NCBI GenBank assembly: GCA_945883565.1 | Contig: CAMCXO010000022.1 | Span: 1-48,061, forward strand | From: Chryseobacterium gleum | GTDB lineage: Bacteria; Bacteroidota; Bacteroidia; Flavobacteriales; Schleiferiaceae | DNA: 48,061 nucleotides | Direction of reading: 5' to 3' | Part shown: positions 8,329 to 17,246 of the stretch, in pieces | Position numbering within the stretch: the stretch's first letter is position 1 | Layout of the letters: each line of letters opens with the position of its first letter | Program-made: the position numbers and the translations under genes | Notes under the pieces: model-generated | Told to the model about the DNA's origin: nothing | The model's database searches: none | Seen by the model: the letters and a program-made list of their open reading frames with translations, nothing else

Positions 8329-9251
8329 AACCATTGTATACCTTCAACTTCATGGGGGTCTATCCATGTAAACCGCGGGGTTAAACCAGCCTCGCACTCA
8401 ATACGCACGGGAAAAACGCCTTTATGCCCTTCTTTAGCGTATATACGCACCTTAAATGGCATTGTTTCAAGTTCTGGGCTCAAACGCACATCACCCACCC
8501 ATTGCACTTTCACTTTCGAAGGCAAAATCTGGGTTTTGAGCCCCTTAAAGCCCACAGCTTCTACCTCAACCTCCCTTTCAAAACTCCGCATTTGCACCAC
8601 TTCTACTTCAGCCAACAAGTCCGAAGCATCCATCCAATAGGCTTCATTAGCCGAAGCTTTGGCCTTAAATCGAAGCTTGTGCTTGCCGGCCCCCGGCCAA
8701 GAATCTAAAGGTTTAAGCTCCAACATAACAGGCTCTTTTGCCGCACCTTTCAATCCCACCAAACTGCGTTCTGTCCAGTTTAACCAGTTCAACTCAAAGC
8801 CGGCCGGCATCCAGTTGCTTCCCACCTCTAAACATGGCTTCCAACTTAACGACTGCCAGTTGGGCAAGAAAACCACCTCATCTTCTGGCAACTCCTGAAG
8901 TCTGAGCCGTTTGCCCCATTGTGCGTCCCATTGCACACGCAAATCACGGATTTTCAAATAAAAGCCCGCATCCGCCTCTTCAGCCCCTTCCATCCATTGC
9001 GCCAAATTCACTTCAATTTTCCTATTGGGCCACAGCCAAGCCCTTAACAAATCGTATCCCCTACCCTCCAGTTTTAGCACCACTTTACGCGGCCAGGCCG
9101 ACCAATTTTCGGTGCCCACGGGCAAATCTTGGTAAACCAAATCAAAGCCCAGATCTAAACGCATTCCATCGGTGCTCAAACGCATACTCAACCATAACAC
9201 CATGGCAATCAACAAGGCCATTACAGCCGGATATTTTTTCAAAGTGCCCAT
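8325..9251 (-). CDS. YbbR-like domain membrane-anchored protein
   Basis: The 308-residue protein has an uncleaved N-terminal membrane anchor (about residues 6-26, ending LWLSMRLS) and an extracytoplasmic part with weak beta-rich repeats like those of YbbR/CdaR proteins. In Firmicutes, CdaR modulates the c-di-AMP cyclase; whether this holds here is unknown, because no cyclase gene is in the window. In Bacteroidota a ybbR gene is commonly next to coaE, as here, and the stop overlaps the coaE start by four bases. It is unusually rich in Trp. It is the first gene of the minus-strand operon. Confidence 0.75.
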   Translation of the reverse strand: MGTLKKYPAVMALLIAMVLWLSMRLSTDGMRLDLGFDLVYQDLPVGTENWSAWPRKVVLKLEGRGYDLLRAWLWPNRKIEVNLAQWMEGAEEADAGFYLKIRDLRVQWDAQWGKRLRLQELPEDEVVFLPNWQSLSWKPCLEVGSNWMPAGFELNWLNWTERSLVGLKGAAKEPVMLELKPLDSWPGAGKHKLRFKAKASANEAYWMDASDLLAEVEVVQMRSFEREVEVEAVGFKGLKTQILPSKVKVQWVGDVRLSPELETMPFKVRIYAKEGHKGVFPVRIECEAGLTPRFTWIDPHEVEGIQWL

Positions 9252-9594
9252 AAACCGCTTCTAAGTTACACCGATGTACCCTTGACTATTATCCGAATTT
9301 CGAATAATTATTCACCTTTTTGGGCGTGTTGCCCTTCGGCCAAACGGGCTTTTCGCTCCAAGTCCTCAATGCCCGGCCATAGGCCCAAACCGGGCATTTG
9401 CGGGCTTTCCGCTACAATCCCTCACGCAAACAAATTCATTATGAATACCAATCACCCAAACAAAAACCCTTTGCAAAAACCCATGGCCTTTTGTATTCGA
9501 AATAACCCTAATCAAACACCTAAATACAACCGCTCCTGAAGTAACTTTAACATGCGGCGGCTACGCCTTCCTTATTAACCTCAGCTTTCAAAAC
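9252..9594. other. Divergent intergenic region with a structured GC-rich repeat
   Basis: No convincing gene is seen in these 343 bases between two divergent transcription units. Bases 9321-9427 are G+C-rich and highly structured. A 9-bp hairpin has arms AATGCCCGG (9368-9376) and CCGGGCATT (9390-9398). Two imperfect direct copies of a 22-base motif beginning GGGCTTT (9346 and 9402) flank it, and a small GGGC/GCCC hairpin lies at the left. From memory, similar stretches ('ttcgggtcgggctttccgct') recur between genes in Bacteroidota genomes. Any promoters for ybbR and the DUF294 gene must also lie here, but I cannot identify them with confidence. Confidence 0.5.
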
Positions 9595-11472
9595 ATGGCC
9601 GTAGATAATACCACAAACCCGGTGGCCCAGCGCATTGCCGATTTTTTAGGCCTTCATCCCCCTTTCAATCTGCTTCAAAACACCGAGCGCTTCAAATTGG
9701 CCTTAAAATGCAAGGTAGATTATGCGCCTTCTGGTCAGCAACTGTTTACCGAAGGACAAAATTGCTTGCCTCATTTGTATGTACTGCGTTCGGGTTCAGT
9801 CGAAATTTACCACAGCTTCGAAGGCATGTTAGATTTATGCGACGAGGGCGATGTGTTTGGGGCCAGAGGTTTGGTAAGTGGCATGCACTACTTGGCATCG
9901 GCCAAAGTGCGCGAAGCCGCTGTGCTTTATGTTTTCGAGCTCGAACCTATTAAAAACTTCATGGCCCAAAATGGCCAATTTGCCTGGTTTTTTCTCGAAG
10001 GACTGGCAGGTGGCAAGTACAAAGACGGGCGACAAACCCGGGCCATTCTCCCCGGCACGGCTTTGGCCAAGCCCTACGATTTTACCCACCAGCCTAAAGC
10101 CTTAACCCTAGGGCCCGAATCCAAAATTTGTGAAGCGGCCATCGAAATGTCGGCCCTCAATGCCAGTGCTTTGGTGGTAACAAACCGCCATAAAGCACCT
10201 ATTGGCATAGTAACCGACCGCGATTTGAGGCGAAAAGTGGCCACCGGCCTTTTTGGTATTCACGAACCCATCACCCAAATCATGAGTCAACCGGTGTTTT
10301 GTATGCCTACCGGACTTACCGAATCAGACTATTTAAGCGCATTGCTCGAAAAGGGATTTCGGCATTTGTGCATCACCCACAATGGAGAAACAAGTGGAAA
10401 TGTGGAATTCGTCCTTTCAGAGCACGACTTGTTGGTAAGCGGCAGCGACAATCCTGCCGTATTGCTTCGAAGAATTCAACGCTGTCAAACCATTTGGCAA
10501 CTATCAGAAACGGCTCTGCATATGCGCCAATGGTCACAACATCAATTACAATCTGGCCTAAAAATAAGACTGTTAAACCGATATGCCGGCATTTTACGCG
10601 ATGCTTTGGTTAGGCAATGCATTAAGGTGGCCATAGAAGAAACAGGTGGGCCACCATCGGCTTTTGCCTGGCTCGAATTGGGCTCTTACGCCCGTTGCGA
10701 ACAAATTTTGGCCACCGACCAAGACCATGCACTGGTTTATGAAGGCCACTCCAATCAAAATCAAAACTATTTCATTGCCTTGGCCAAAAGCGTTGAAAGC
10801 AAATTAGAAGCCTGTGGCTACAGCCTTGATCAAGCCGGCGTTCATGCTTCCAATGCGCCATATTGTTTAGAAATGAATGCGTTTAAAAACAAGCTCAAGA
10901 ATTGGTTTCAACAACCCGATGGACAAAATATTCTGGAAGCCACCATTTTGCTCGATTTCAGACCAATATACGGAGAGCCATCTCTGGGTGAGGAGCTCGA
11001 GGGCTTCATTCAAGCAAACAAAAGTGCGCTGTTCATGCGGTTGTTGGCGGCCGATTGCCTGCGAACGCCCCCTCCAATGGGCTTCTTTAAAAACCTGATT
11101 CTTGAAAAAGACGGAAGCCATAAAGACGCTTTCGACCTTAAACTGCGAAGCCTCTTGCCCTTTACCGATATCGCCAGGCTGTTGGCAATTGAACACAGTA
11201 TGGTCGAAAAATCAACGGTGCTTAGGTATAAGGCCCTGGAAATGGCCCTCCCCCAACAATCCGAAATGTTGGCTCAGGCCGCTGAGGCCGTCGAACTTCT
11301 CCTGTCCCTTCGTTTTGAAAGTGGATTGAAAAACAACGACGACGGCCGCTATGTGCCCATCGAGCAAATCGACAAATTGAAAAGGCAAATGCTCCGAAAC
11401 GCATTTACCACATTAAGCGACTTACAGCTTTACATCAAACAAGCCTATCAAACCGATTTACTTCGCGCATGA
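9595..11472 (+). CDS. cNMP-binding / CBS-pair / DUF294 nucleotidyltransferase-like protein
   Basis: The 625-residue cytoplasmic protein has three recognisable parts. Residues ~30-125 form a cyclic-nucleotide-binding beta-barrel (FTEGQNCLPHLYVLRSGSVE). Residues ~160-285 are a CBS pair (SALVVTNRHKAPIGIVTDRD). Residues ~300-440 are a DUF294 putative nucleotidyltransferase domain with GSYARCEQ and the acidic TDQDHAL; a DUF294_C domain (470-615) closes it. The family resembles GlnD-type uridylyltransferases but its substrate is unproven. It overlaps the exonuclease gene downstream by four bases (ATGA), a pairing seen in many bacteria, often near acetate transport genes, though none is here. Confidence 0.9.
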   Translation: MAVDNTTNPVAQRIADFLGLHPPFNLLQNTERFKLALKCKVDYAPSGQQLFTEGQNCLPHLYVLRSGSVEIYHSFEGMLDLCDEGDVFGARGLVSGMHYLASAKVREAAVLYVFELEPIKNFMAQNGQFAWFFLEGLAGGKYKDGRQTRAILPGTALAKPYDFTHQPKALTLGPESKICEAAIEMSALNASALVVTNRHKAPIGIVTDRDLRRKVATGLFGIHEPITQIMSQPVFCMPTGLTESDYLSALLEKGFRHLCITHNGETSGNVEFVLSEHDLLVSGSDNPAVLLRRIQRCQTIWQLSETALHMRQWSQHQLQSGLKIRLLNRYAGILRDALVRQCIKVAIEETGGPPSAFAWLELGSYARCEQILATDQDHALVYEGHSNQNQNYFIALAKSVESKLEACGYSLDQAGVHASNAPYCLEMNAFKNKLKNWFQQPDGQNILEATILLDFRPIYGEPSLGEELEGFIQANKSALFMRLLAADCLRTPPPMGFFKNLILEKDGSHKDAFDLKLRSLLPFTDIARLLAIEHSMVEKSTVLRYKALEMALPQQSEMLAQAAEAVELLLSLRFESGLKNNDDGRYVPIEQIDKLKRQMLRNAFTTLSDLQLYIKQAYQTDLLRA

Positions 11473-12047
11473 GTCTTCTGCGAAATACCGTATGGATGCA
11501 GCGAAAACGCTTAAAAAATGGCAAGGGCCCTTTTATGGCGCTAGATCTGGAAACAACCGGCTTAGACCCCAAAACCGACCGAATAGTAGAAGCCGGCTGG
11601 CTTTCGTTTAATGAGGAAGGCATAAACATAGAAAACGCCTTTTTTAGCCGAATTCATCAAACCCAGTACAGTAAGTCGGCCATTGCCATTCACGAAATCA
11701 GGCCTTTCGACACCGAAAATGGAATAAGTGAAGCCGAACTTCTGCAGCAATTTATGACCAATCCGCCTGGGACCATTTGGGTGGGTCATAACGTTCAATT
11801 TGATTTGGCCATGTTGAAAGCGGTATCCAAACGTCTAAAACGCCCTTGGACAAAGGTTCGTTATGTCGACACCTTGGCCATAGCCATCGCTCAAGCTCGA
11901 AATCCTTTTTATACCCAAAATGAAGATTTGGATCTGTCCTTGTCTGCCCTTTGCAAAAAAGCCGGCATTCTGGAGGAAGCCAACCACAACGCTTTAAGCG
12001 ACGCCCTCGCCTCGGCCTTGCTTTTTTTGAGCATGAGATTAAAATAG
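11469..12047 (+). CDS. DnaQ-like 3'-5' exonuclease
   Basis: This 192-residue protein is a DEDDh exonuclease. Exo I is ALDLETTGLDP (D26, E28), Exo II is VGHNVQFDLAML (D112), and Exo III has H173 and D178 in NHNALSDA. It is translationally coupled to the cNMP/CBS/DUF294 gene, so the two probably act together, in an unknown role. The genome also has a separate exonuclease fused to dnaE, so this one is unlikely to be the replicative proofreader. Confidence 0.9.
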   Translation: MSLLRNTVWMQRKRLKNGKGPFMALDLETTGLDPKTDRIVEAGWLSFNEEGINIENAFFSRIHQTQYSKSAIAIHEIRPFDTENGISEAELLQQFMTNPPGTIWVGHNVQFDLAMLKAVSKRLKRPWTKVRYVDTLAIAIAQARNPFYTQNEDLDLSLSALCKKAGILEEANHNALSDALASALLFLSMRLK

Positions 12048-12139
12048 GCGTGCAAAAAGAATCAAAAACACGCAGAATGCTTAAGCCTCAAACTTAAATC
12101 CTACAGAAAACTCCATCGTTTGTTCCATACTTTCGCAAC

Positions 12140-12667
12140 ATGCGGTTGCCAATAGCGTTGTTTTGTTTGTGGATTTTAAGCATTCCAATTTGGCTCGAAA
12201 AAATCTATAAACCACAGGCCGAAAAACAATTTAGAAGAGCGCTAAAAAGGCAATATGCCCTAAATATCTCCACCAACCCTCTTCACTTAATAAAACATCA
12301 TGCGCTTAATGCGCATGAATTTAACTGGATACATGACGACGAATTCCGCTACCGAGGCAGTTTGTACGATGTGCTTTCGGTTGAAAAAAAGGGCGATACG
12401 CTTGTTTATACCACCTGGTGGGATGCCAAAGAAAATCAATACCAACAGGCTATAAAACGGCTTGCGCAATCCTATACCTCTCAACTGCCTTTGCATCAAC
12501 AGCATCAAGAACGCTTTCAACTTTGGTTAAAAAGCCTTTTTGTTTTTGAGCAGCCGACGGCAGATTTCACCTTCTATTCAACTAGACTTAAGACTTCTCA
12601 CAATATCAAAGGCTTTTTATTAACAGGCCATTCAAGGCATCCCATCAAGCCACCAATTAGAGTTTAA
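12140..12667 (+). CDS. Hypothetical protein with N-terminal membrane segment
   Basis: I do not recognise a family in these 175 residues. The N-terminus (about 2-19, ending SIPIWLEK) is hydrophobic and could be a signal anchor. The remainder is basic, rich in Gln, His and Lys, and has no cysteine pairs or catalytic motif I can name. A TACTTTCG sequence, one mismatch from the TAnnTTTG promoter box, ends 4 bases before the ATG, so the mRNA may be leaderless. The frame ends 65 bases before the TonB receptor start on the same strand. Confidence 0.6.
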   Translation: MRLPIALFCLWILSIPIWLEKIYKPQAEKQFRRALKRQYALNISTNPLHLIKHHALNAHEFNWIHDDEFRYRGSLYDVLSVEKKGDTLVYTTWWDAKENQYQQAIKRLAQSYTSQLPLHQQHQERFQLWLKSLFVFEQPTADFTFYSTRLKTSHNIKGFLLTGHSRHPIKPPIRV

Positions 12668-12732
12668 ACATCCGGATTATCAAATTGACCCAAAGGGTCT
12701 ATAACCAATTGTTTAAACCCAAATCCTTCAAA

Positions 12733-15141
12733 ATGAAAAAACTTTTAGGAGCTGGTCTCCTATGGCTGTTCCCTATTATTATGCACGGCCAAAATCTGAG
12801 TATTGTAGATGCAAAAACCGAACAACCACTTAGCAGAGTGGTGGTTTTAAGCGAAAACCCTCTGCGTATGCAAACCAGCAATGTCAATGGACAAATTAAT
12901 CTCGACGATTTTAAAAACCTGGAGCGCATTCAATTTCGGTTAATGGGATACAAAACGGCTGTTTACAGCTACCAAAAACTAACCGAAATGGGATATAGAG
13001 TAACCCTAACACCCGTTCTTTTGGCCTTAGAACCTGTGGTGGTATCGGCCAACCGCTGGGCACAGGCCCAAAACGAAGTGCCTTTTAAAATTAAGGCCAT
13101 CAATGCTTCCGAAATCCAACTTCAAGCCCCTCAAACAGCGGCCGATTTGCTCGGACAAAGCAGCGAAGTATTCATTCAAAAAAGTCAGCAAGGCGGCGGC
13201 AGCCCAATGCTCCGTGGTTTTGCCACCAACCGCTTGCTTATTTCGGTGGATGGGGTACGTATGAACACCGCCATTTTTCGCTCAGGCAATTTGCAAAACA
13301 TCATTTCTCTCGATCCATTCGCCATTGAACGCACCGAAGTGCTTTTTGGCCCAGGTTCGGTTATGTATGGCAGCGACGCCCTGGGCGGGGTAATGGCATT
13401 TTACACTCTATTGCCCGAATTTGCATTAAACGACAGCATTCAGCAACATTATGGGGCCGCTTCTCGTTTTTCAACCGCCAACAACGAAAGCGCTTTCCAC
13501 TTTCACTCTAAATTGGGATGGAAAAAATGGGGCCTGGTGTTGAGCGCTTCACACACCACTTTTGGCGATTTGCGCATGGGAAGCCAAGGGCCTAACGAAT
13601 ACCTTCGGCCTTGGTATGTGCAACGCATCGGGCAACAAGACCAAATGGTAAGCAACCCCAATCCGCAGGTGCAATCCCCAAGTGGATATTCTCAAGACAA
13701 CCTACTGGCTAAATTGGCATACAAACCCAGCCGCCAAATTGAATTACAATACGCTTTTCACTACTCCAGCACCAGCAGCTACGACCGCTACGACCGTTTG
13801 TTGATGACACGAAATGGTTTGCCCAGAAGCGCCGAATGGCGATATGGCCCCCAAGTTTGGAATATGAACCATCTTCAGCTTAAACACTTTGCCCAAAGTG
13901 GCGCTTACGATGCCCTCAACCTAAGTTTGGCCCATCAGTATTTTGAAGAAAGTAGAATTGACCGGAATTTTGGAGGCGATCTTCAAAGAACCCGCCTCGA
14001 AAAAGTAAATGCCTACGCCTTAAACCTCGATTTGAACAAGGCTTTTGGCAATGGCCATAATTTGTTTTACGGGGCCGAATGGGTATTTAACGAAGTGCAA
14101 TCAAGCGGTTCAGATTTCGACCTTCCAACAAACGAAACGCAAATCGGACCAAGCCGCTATCCACAATCCGATTGGTATTCTTATGCCGTTTTTGCATCCT
14201 GGCAAAAAAACTACAACGAGAGCTTCAATGTGCATGCAGGCATACGCTACAACGCTTTTGGCTTAAATGCCGATTTTTCCAACAACCTTCCATTTTACCC
14301 CTTCCCCTTCCAAACAGCCGAGCTAAACCGTTCGGCCCTAACCGGAAGTCTGGGCTTTGAATGGCAACCTAACGAAAACTGGAACCTTAGCGCGCATGCC
14401 TCTTCCGGTTTTAGGAGCCCCAATGTAGACGACTTAGGCAAGATTTTCGATTCCGAGCCGGGCAATGTGGTGGTGCCAAATCCCGATTTAAAACCGGAAT
14501 ATGCCTACACGGCCGAAATCGACATAAGTAGGCGGTTTGGTCAAGCCATTCACTTAGATGTAGTAGCTTATTACACCCATTTGCAAGATGCCTTGGTAAG
14601 ACGTGATTCTTATTTAAACGGGGTCGACAGCCTTTTATATGATGGCGAATGGAGCGATGTCCAATCTATTCAAAATGCCGCCTTCGCCAGGGTTTATGGG
14701 CTAGAAGCCAAATTAGAGGCCGCTATAAACAAAAAGTGGTTATTCAGCTCTACGTTCAGCTATCAAATTGGAGAAGAGGAGCTCGACAATGGGAGTTTGG
14801 CCCCTTTGCGTCATGCGGCTCCTGCTTTTGGCAGAATTGGTTTGCGCTATCGAAACAAAGGGATTACCCTCGATTTTTATACCCTCTACAGCTTTGAAAA
14901 GGGCTATCTCAACATGCCACCTGAAGAAATAGAAAAGCCCCATTTATACGCCCTCGATGCCCAAGACCGACCATACAGCCCTGGCTGGTATACCCTTAAC
15001 CTTAAAACCCGAATGACATTAAACGAGCATGTTTCTTTAACCGCCGGAGTTGAAAACCTTTCCGATCAACGCTACCGCCCCTATTCATCTGGTCTTAGCG
15101 CGCCGGGACGAAATTTTGTTTTCGGTATTCAATGGCAATAA
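12733..15141 (+). CDS. TonB-dependent outer-membrane receptor, heme/hemoglobin-receptor-like
   Basis: The mature protein imports a ligand across the outer membrane using TonB energy. I place the start at the ATG at 12733, which gives a clean signal peptide (MKKLLGAGLLWLFPIIMHG-Q); the frame extends 16 codons further upstream without one. A carboxypeptidase-regulatory-like domain (about 20-95) is followed by a plug with GGSPMLRGFATNRLLISVDG and a 22-strand barrel ending in an aromatic residue region (FVFGIQWQ). FRSPN followed by NPDLKPE resembles the FRAP/NPDL signature of heme receptors, so heme or hemoglobin is a reasonable but unproven ligand. About 802 residues. A terminator follows. Confidence 0.88.
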   Translation: MKKLLGAGLLWLFPIIMHGQNLSIVDAKTEQPLSRVVVLSENPLRMQTSNVNGQINLDDFKNLERIQFRLMGYKTAVYSYQKLTEMGYRVTLTPVLLALEPVVVSANRWAQAQNEVPFKIKAINASEIQLQAPQTAADLLGQSSEVFIQKSQQGGGSPMLRGFATNRLLISVDGVRMNTAIFRSGNLQNIISLDPFAIERTEVLFGPGSVMYGSDALGGVMAFYTLLPEFALNDSIQQHYGAASRFSTANNESAFHFHSKLGWKKWGLVLSASHTTFGDLRMGSQGPNEYLRPWYVQRIGQQDQMVSNPNPQVQSPSGYSQDNLLAKLAYKPSRQIELQYAFHYSSTSSYDRYDRLLMTRNGLPRSAEWRYGPQVWNMNHLQLKHFAQSGAYDALNLSLAHQYFEESRIDRNFGGDLQRTRLEKVNAYALNLDLNKAFGNGHNLFYGAEWVFNEVQSSGSDFDLPTNETQIGPSRYPQSDWYSYAVFASWQKNYNESFNVHAGIRYNAFGLNADFSNNLPFYPFPFQTAELNRSALTGSLGFEWQPNENWNLSAHASSGFRSPNVDDLGKIFDSEPGNVVVPNPDLKPEYAYTAEIDISRRFGQAIHLDVVAYYTHLQDALVRRDSYLNGVDSLLYDGEWSDVQSIQNAAFARVYGLEAKLEAAINKKWLFSSTFSYQIGEEELDNGSLAPLRHAAPAFGRIGLRYRNKGITLDFYTLYSFEKGYLNMPPEEIEKPHLYALDAQDRPYSPGWYTLNLKTRMTLNEHVSLTAGVENLSDQRYRPYSSGLSAPGRNFVFGIQWQ

Positions 15142-15165
15142 TCTAGCTCCACATTTAAAATTAAT

Positions 15166-15188
15166 AGCCGCAGAAGTGCGGCTTTTTT
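15166..15188 (+). terminator. Rho-independent terminator after the TonB receptor
   Basis: A 7-bp stem (AGCCGCA / TGCGGCT) with a GAAG loop is followed by six T residues, 24 bases after the receptor stop. Confidence 0.85.
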
Positions 15189-15276
15189 ATTTTCTATTCC
15201 CGCACATCAGCGCCAATTTAAATGACTTAATAATGTTTTTAAAATTCACTTTAAACCCACTGTCTACCTCGCTAAC

Positions 15277-15306
15277 AAAAAAAAAGCCGCTCCTAAGGAA
15301 CGGCTT
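15277..15306 (-). terminator. Rho-independent terminator after rpsP
   Basis: On the minus strand an AAGCCG...CGGCTT hairpin with an extended inner TCC/GGA stem is followed by a run of nine T residues, 21 bases after the rpsP stop. It makes rpsP monocistronic: no rimM gene follows. Confidence 0.85.
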
Positions 15307-15327
15307 CCATTTTTTATAAGATCTGAT

Positions 15328-15858
15328 TTATTCGGCTGCTGGGGTCTCTTCTGCTGAATCAACTGCTGGCTGGGCTTCGGCCGCCGCTTTGGCAGCTGCT
15401 TCTTCGGCCTTAGCACGTATGGCGGCTTCGCGCTCCTGATTCTTCGCCAATTCGGCCTCAACCCTTTGCTTTTCTCTATCCATCTTGGCCTTGCTCAAAC
15501 TTTCAGACTTACCCGAAATTTTCGCTCCTTTTTCTTCTAACCATTTATCGAAGCGCTCTTCAACCTGTTCAGGTGTTAAGGCCCCTTTCTTCACCCCATC
15601 TATGAGGTGCTTCTTCAACAAAACCCCTTTGTAAGAAAGTATGGCTTTACATGTATCTGAAGGTTGTGCCCCGTTTTGAATCCAACGCAAAGCTGCATCG
15701 AAATCTAAATCTATGGTAGCAGGATTGGTATTGGGGTTATACTGTCCGATTTTTTCAATAAATCGACCATCGCGGCGCGAACGGCTATCGGCAGCTACAA
15801 TGGTAAAGATAGGTTTGCCTTTGCGGCCGTGACGTTGAAGACGGATTTTTACCGGCAT
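15328..15858 (-). CDS. rpsP: 30S ribosomal protein S16 with long C-terminal extension
   Basis: S16 is a primary component of the small ribosomal subunit. The conserved core is at the N-terminus: VKIRLQRHGRKGKPIFTIV, then RDGRFIEKIGQYNPNTNP. The core is about 80 residues, as in other bacteria. Here the protein runs to 176 residues because of an Ala/Glu/Lys-rich tail (about 105-176) that looks like an alpha-helix or coiled region; such tails are common in Bacteroidota S16. It is preceded by a well-formed promoter and closed by a terminator. Confidence 0.95.
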   Translation of the reverse strand: MPVKIRLQRHGRKGKPIFTIVAADSRSRRDGRFIEKIGQYNPNTNPATIDLDFDAALRWIQNGAQPSDTCKAILSYKGVLLKKHLIDGVKKGALTPEQVEERFDKWLEEKGAKISGKSESLSKAKMDREKQRVEAELAKNQEREAAIRAKAEEAAAKAAAEAQPAVDSAEETPAAE

Positions 15859-15915
15859 AATTGAGTGGTTTTAAAAGGGTCCTAAACCCCGTTCACAAAA
15901 TGTTAAATTGGGCCG

Positions 15916-15946
15916 CGAAGATATACCATTCCATACTTCCTACAAA
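15916..15946 (-). promoter_or_regulatory. Bacteroidota-type promoter of rpsP
   Basis: Read on the minus strand: TTTG, a 19-base spacer, then TATCTTCG. The first box and the spacer fit the primary sigma factor consensus exactly (TTTG-N19-TAnnTTTG) and the second box has one mismatch. It lies about 57 bases upstream of the rpsP ATG and no other gene lies between. Confidence 0.65.
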
Positions 15947-15982
15947 CCCCTTCTCAATAAAATTAAACCTAGAGAATTAAAC

Positions 15983-17146
15983 CTATTTAAATGGGTTCGA
16001 AAACTTCTCGTCAGTTAAAAAGCTGTCATCGCTTAATGTGTGCAAAAAAGCAACCAAATCGTTTATCTGCTTGGCTTTTAACCCCAATTTAATGGGTACT
16101 TCTTGTTCGTCGTGAAGCAAATGGTCAAGTGCCGGCCCGAATTTTATACCGGAATTGTAATGCTCCACCACTTCATGCAGGGTTTCAAACCTACCATCAT
16201 GCATATAGGGACCGCCAATTGCCACCTCGCTTAAAGAAGGCGACTTAAACACCCGGGTTTCACCGGCGTCCAATCCGTTGCTTCTGGCCATCTGATCTAA
16301 AGTGAAGGCCGGGGCCTGATGGCAATCGTTGCAGCCTGCGCCTCCCATAAAAACAGGGGTCATAAACAAACGCTTGCCCTCGTTTTCTTCCGGACTAAAA
16401 TTTGAAAATGGATCAGTTAACCCCAAACCGGGTTTAAACGGGTCATACACCCCTTCAAAACCCTTATCAAATTTAGAGCGTACCGAAACCATACTCCTTA
16501 TAAACTGTGCCATAGCTAAGGCCATGCGTTCAGAAGTTACCTCCGCACTTCCAAAGGCGAATTCAAAAAATGGCGGATAATAATCGGTTTGAGAAAGCTT
16601 TCCCTCCAAGGCCTCTAACCCTCCATGTTCGGCTGTAAATCCCATTTCAAGCGCATCCTGTATAGGATGAAGAACTTGAACTTCCAAACTCTCAGCCCTT
16701 CGGTCCCAAAACTGAAACCCCGCTGCATAAAACCGACCATTAACCAAGCGCATAGAATGCATGCCCGTTTTACCCCCTTCAAAACCCCGGCTAAATTGAG
16801 CAGAATCGGTAAAGCCTAAAGCCTGCTTGTGGCAAGAAGCGCAACTTATGGTATTGTTTAGACTCAAAAGAGAATCGTAAAACAACACCCTCCCCAACAA
16901 TGCCTGTTTGTTGTTTATAACATTGTTGGCCGGCTCGTTGTCGGTGTTTAATGCCCGCGTAAAATGAACGGGATAGTCTATTTGAGCATAATTTGGAATG
17001 GATTGCAAATCGAAAGAAAACCGATTCGCCCAAGACCAATTGCCTGGTTTACTTACCTCATCTTTCTTACAACCCCAAGCTAAAGCACCCAAAATCAAAC
17101 CCAACAGCAACCTTTTGTTAATCTTTCTTTCGGTTTTATTAGCCAT
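15983..17146 (-). CDS. Di-heme cytochrome c peroxidase lipoprotein (CcpA/MauG family)
   Basis: A 387-residue periplasmic or surface lipoprotein. A signal peptide ends in a lipobox, ALAWG-C26. Two heme c attachment sites are visible: CASCH (102-106) and CNDCH (272-276). The family reduces hydrogen peroxide to water with electrons from cytochrome c, or acts as a MauG-type oxidoreductase; the sequence alone does not decide between them. Full length for the family. It stands alone, divergent from a type IX cargo gene, with 124 bases to rpsP. Confidence 0.9.
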   Translation of the reverse strand: MANKTERKINKRLLLGLILGALAWGCKKDEVSKPGNWSWANRFSFDLQSIPNYAQIDYPVHFTRALNTDNEPANNVINNKQALLGRVLFYDSLLSLNNTISCASCHKQALGFTDSAQFSRGFEGGKTGMHSMRLVNGRFYAAGFQFWDRRAESLEVQVLHPIQDALEMGFTAEHGGLEALEGKLSQTDYYPPFFEFAFGSAEVTSERMALAMAQFIRSMVSVRSKFDKGFEGVYDPFKPGLGLTDPFSNFSPEENEGKRLFMTPVFMGGAGCNDCHQAPAFTLDQMARSNGLDAGETRVFKSPSLSEVAIGGPYMHDGRFETLHEVVEHYNSGIKFGPALDHLLHDEQEVPIKLGLKAKQINDLVAFLHTLSDDSFLTDEKFSNPFK

Positions 17147-17182
17147 TCTCCAAATATAAATCCGTCTAAGTATTTTTGAAAC

Positions 17183-17190
17183 TAAGTTTG
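17183..17190 (+). promoter_or_regulatory. Candidate -7 box (TAAGTTTG) upstream of the type A cargo gene
   Basis: TAAGTTTG matches TAnnTTTG exactly and lies 56 bases before the ATG at 17247 in the divergent region. No matching TTTG is found 19-21 bases upstream. Confidence 0.35.
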
Positions 17191-17246
17191 TGCAAACCTT
17201 TAAAAGTTCCGACTTCGCTAATTATTAAACGCTTAAACACCTTTTT

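Noticed and set aside
9282-9539. An 85-residue open frame in the divergent intergenic region
   Set aside because: It reads through the structured GC-rich element, has no plausible start context and no recognisable domain.
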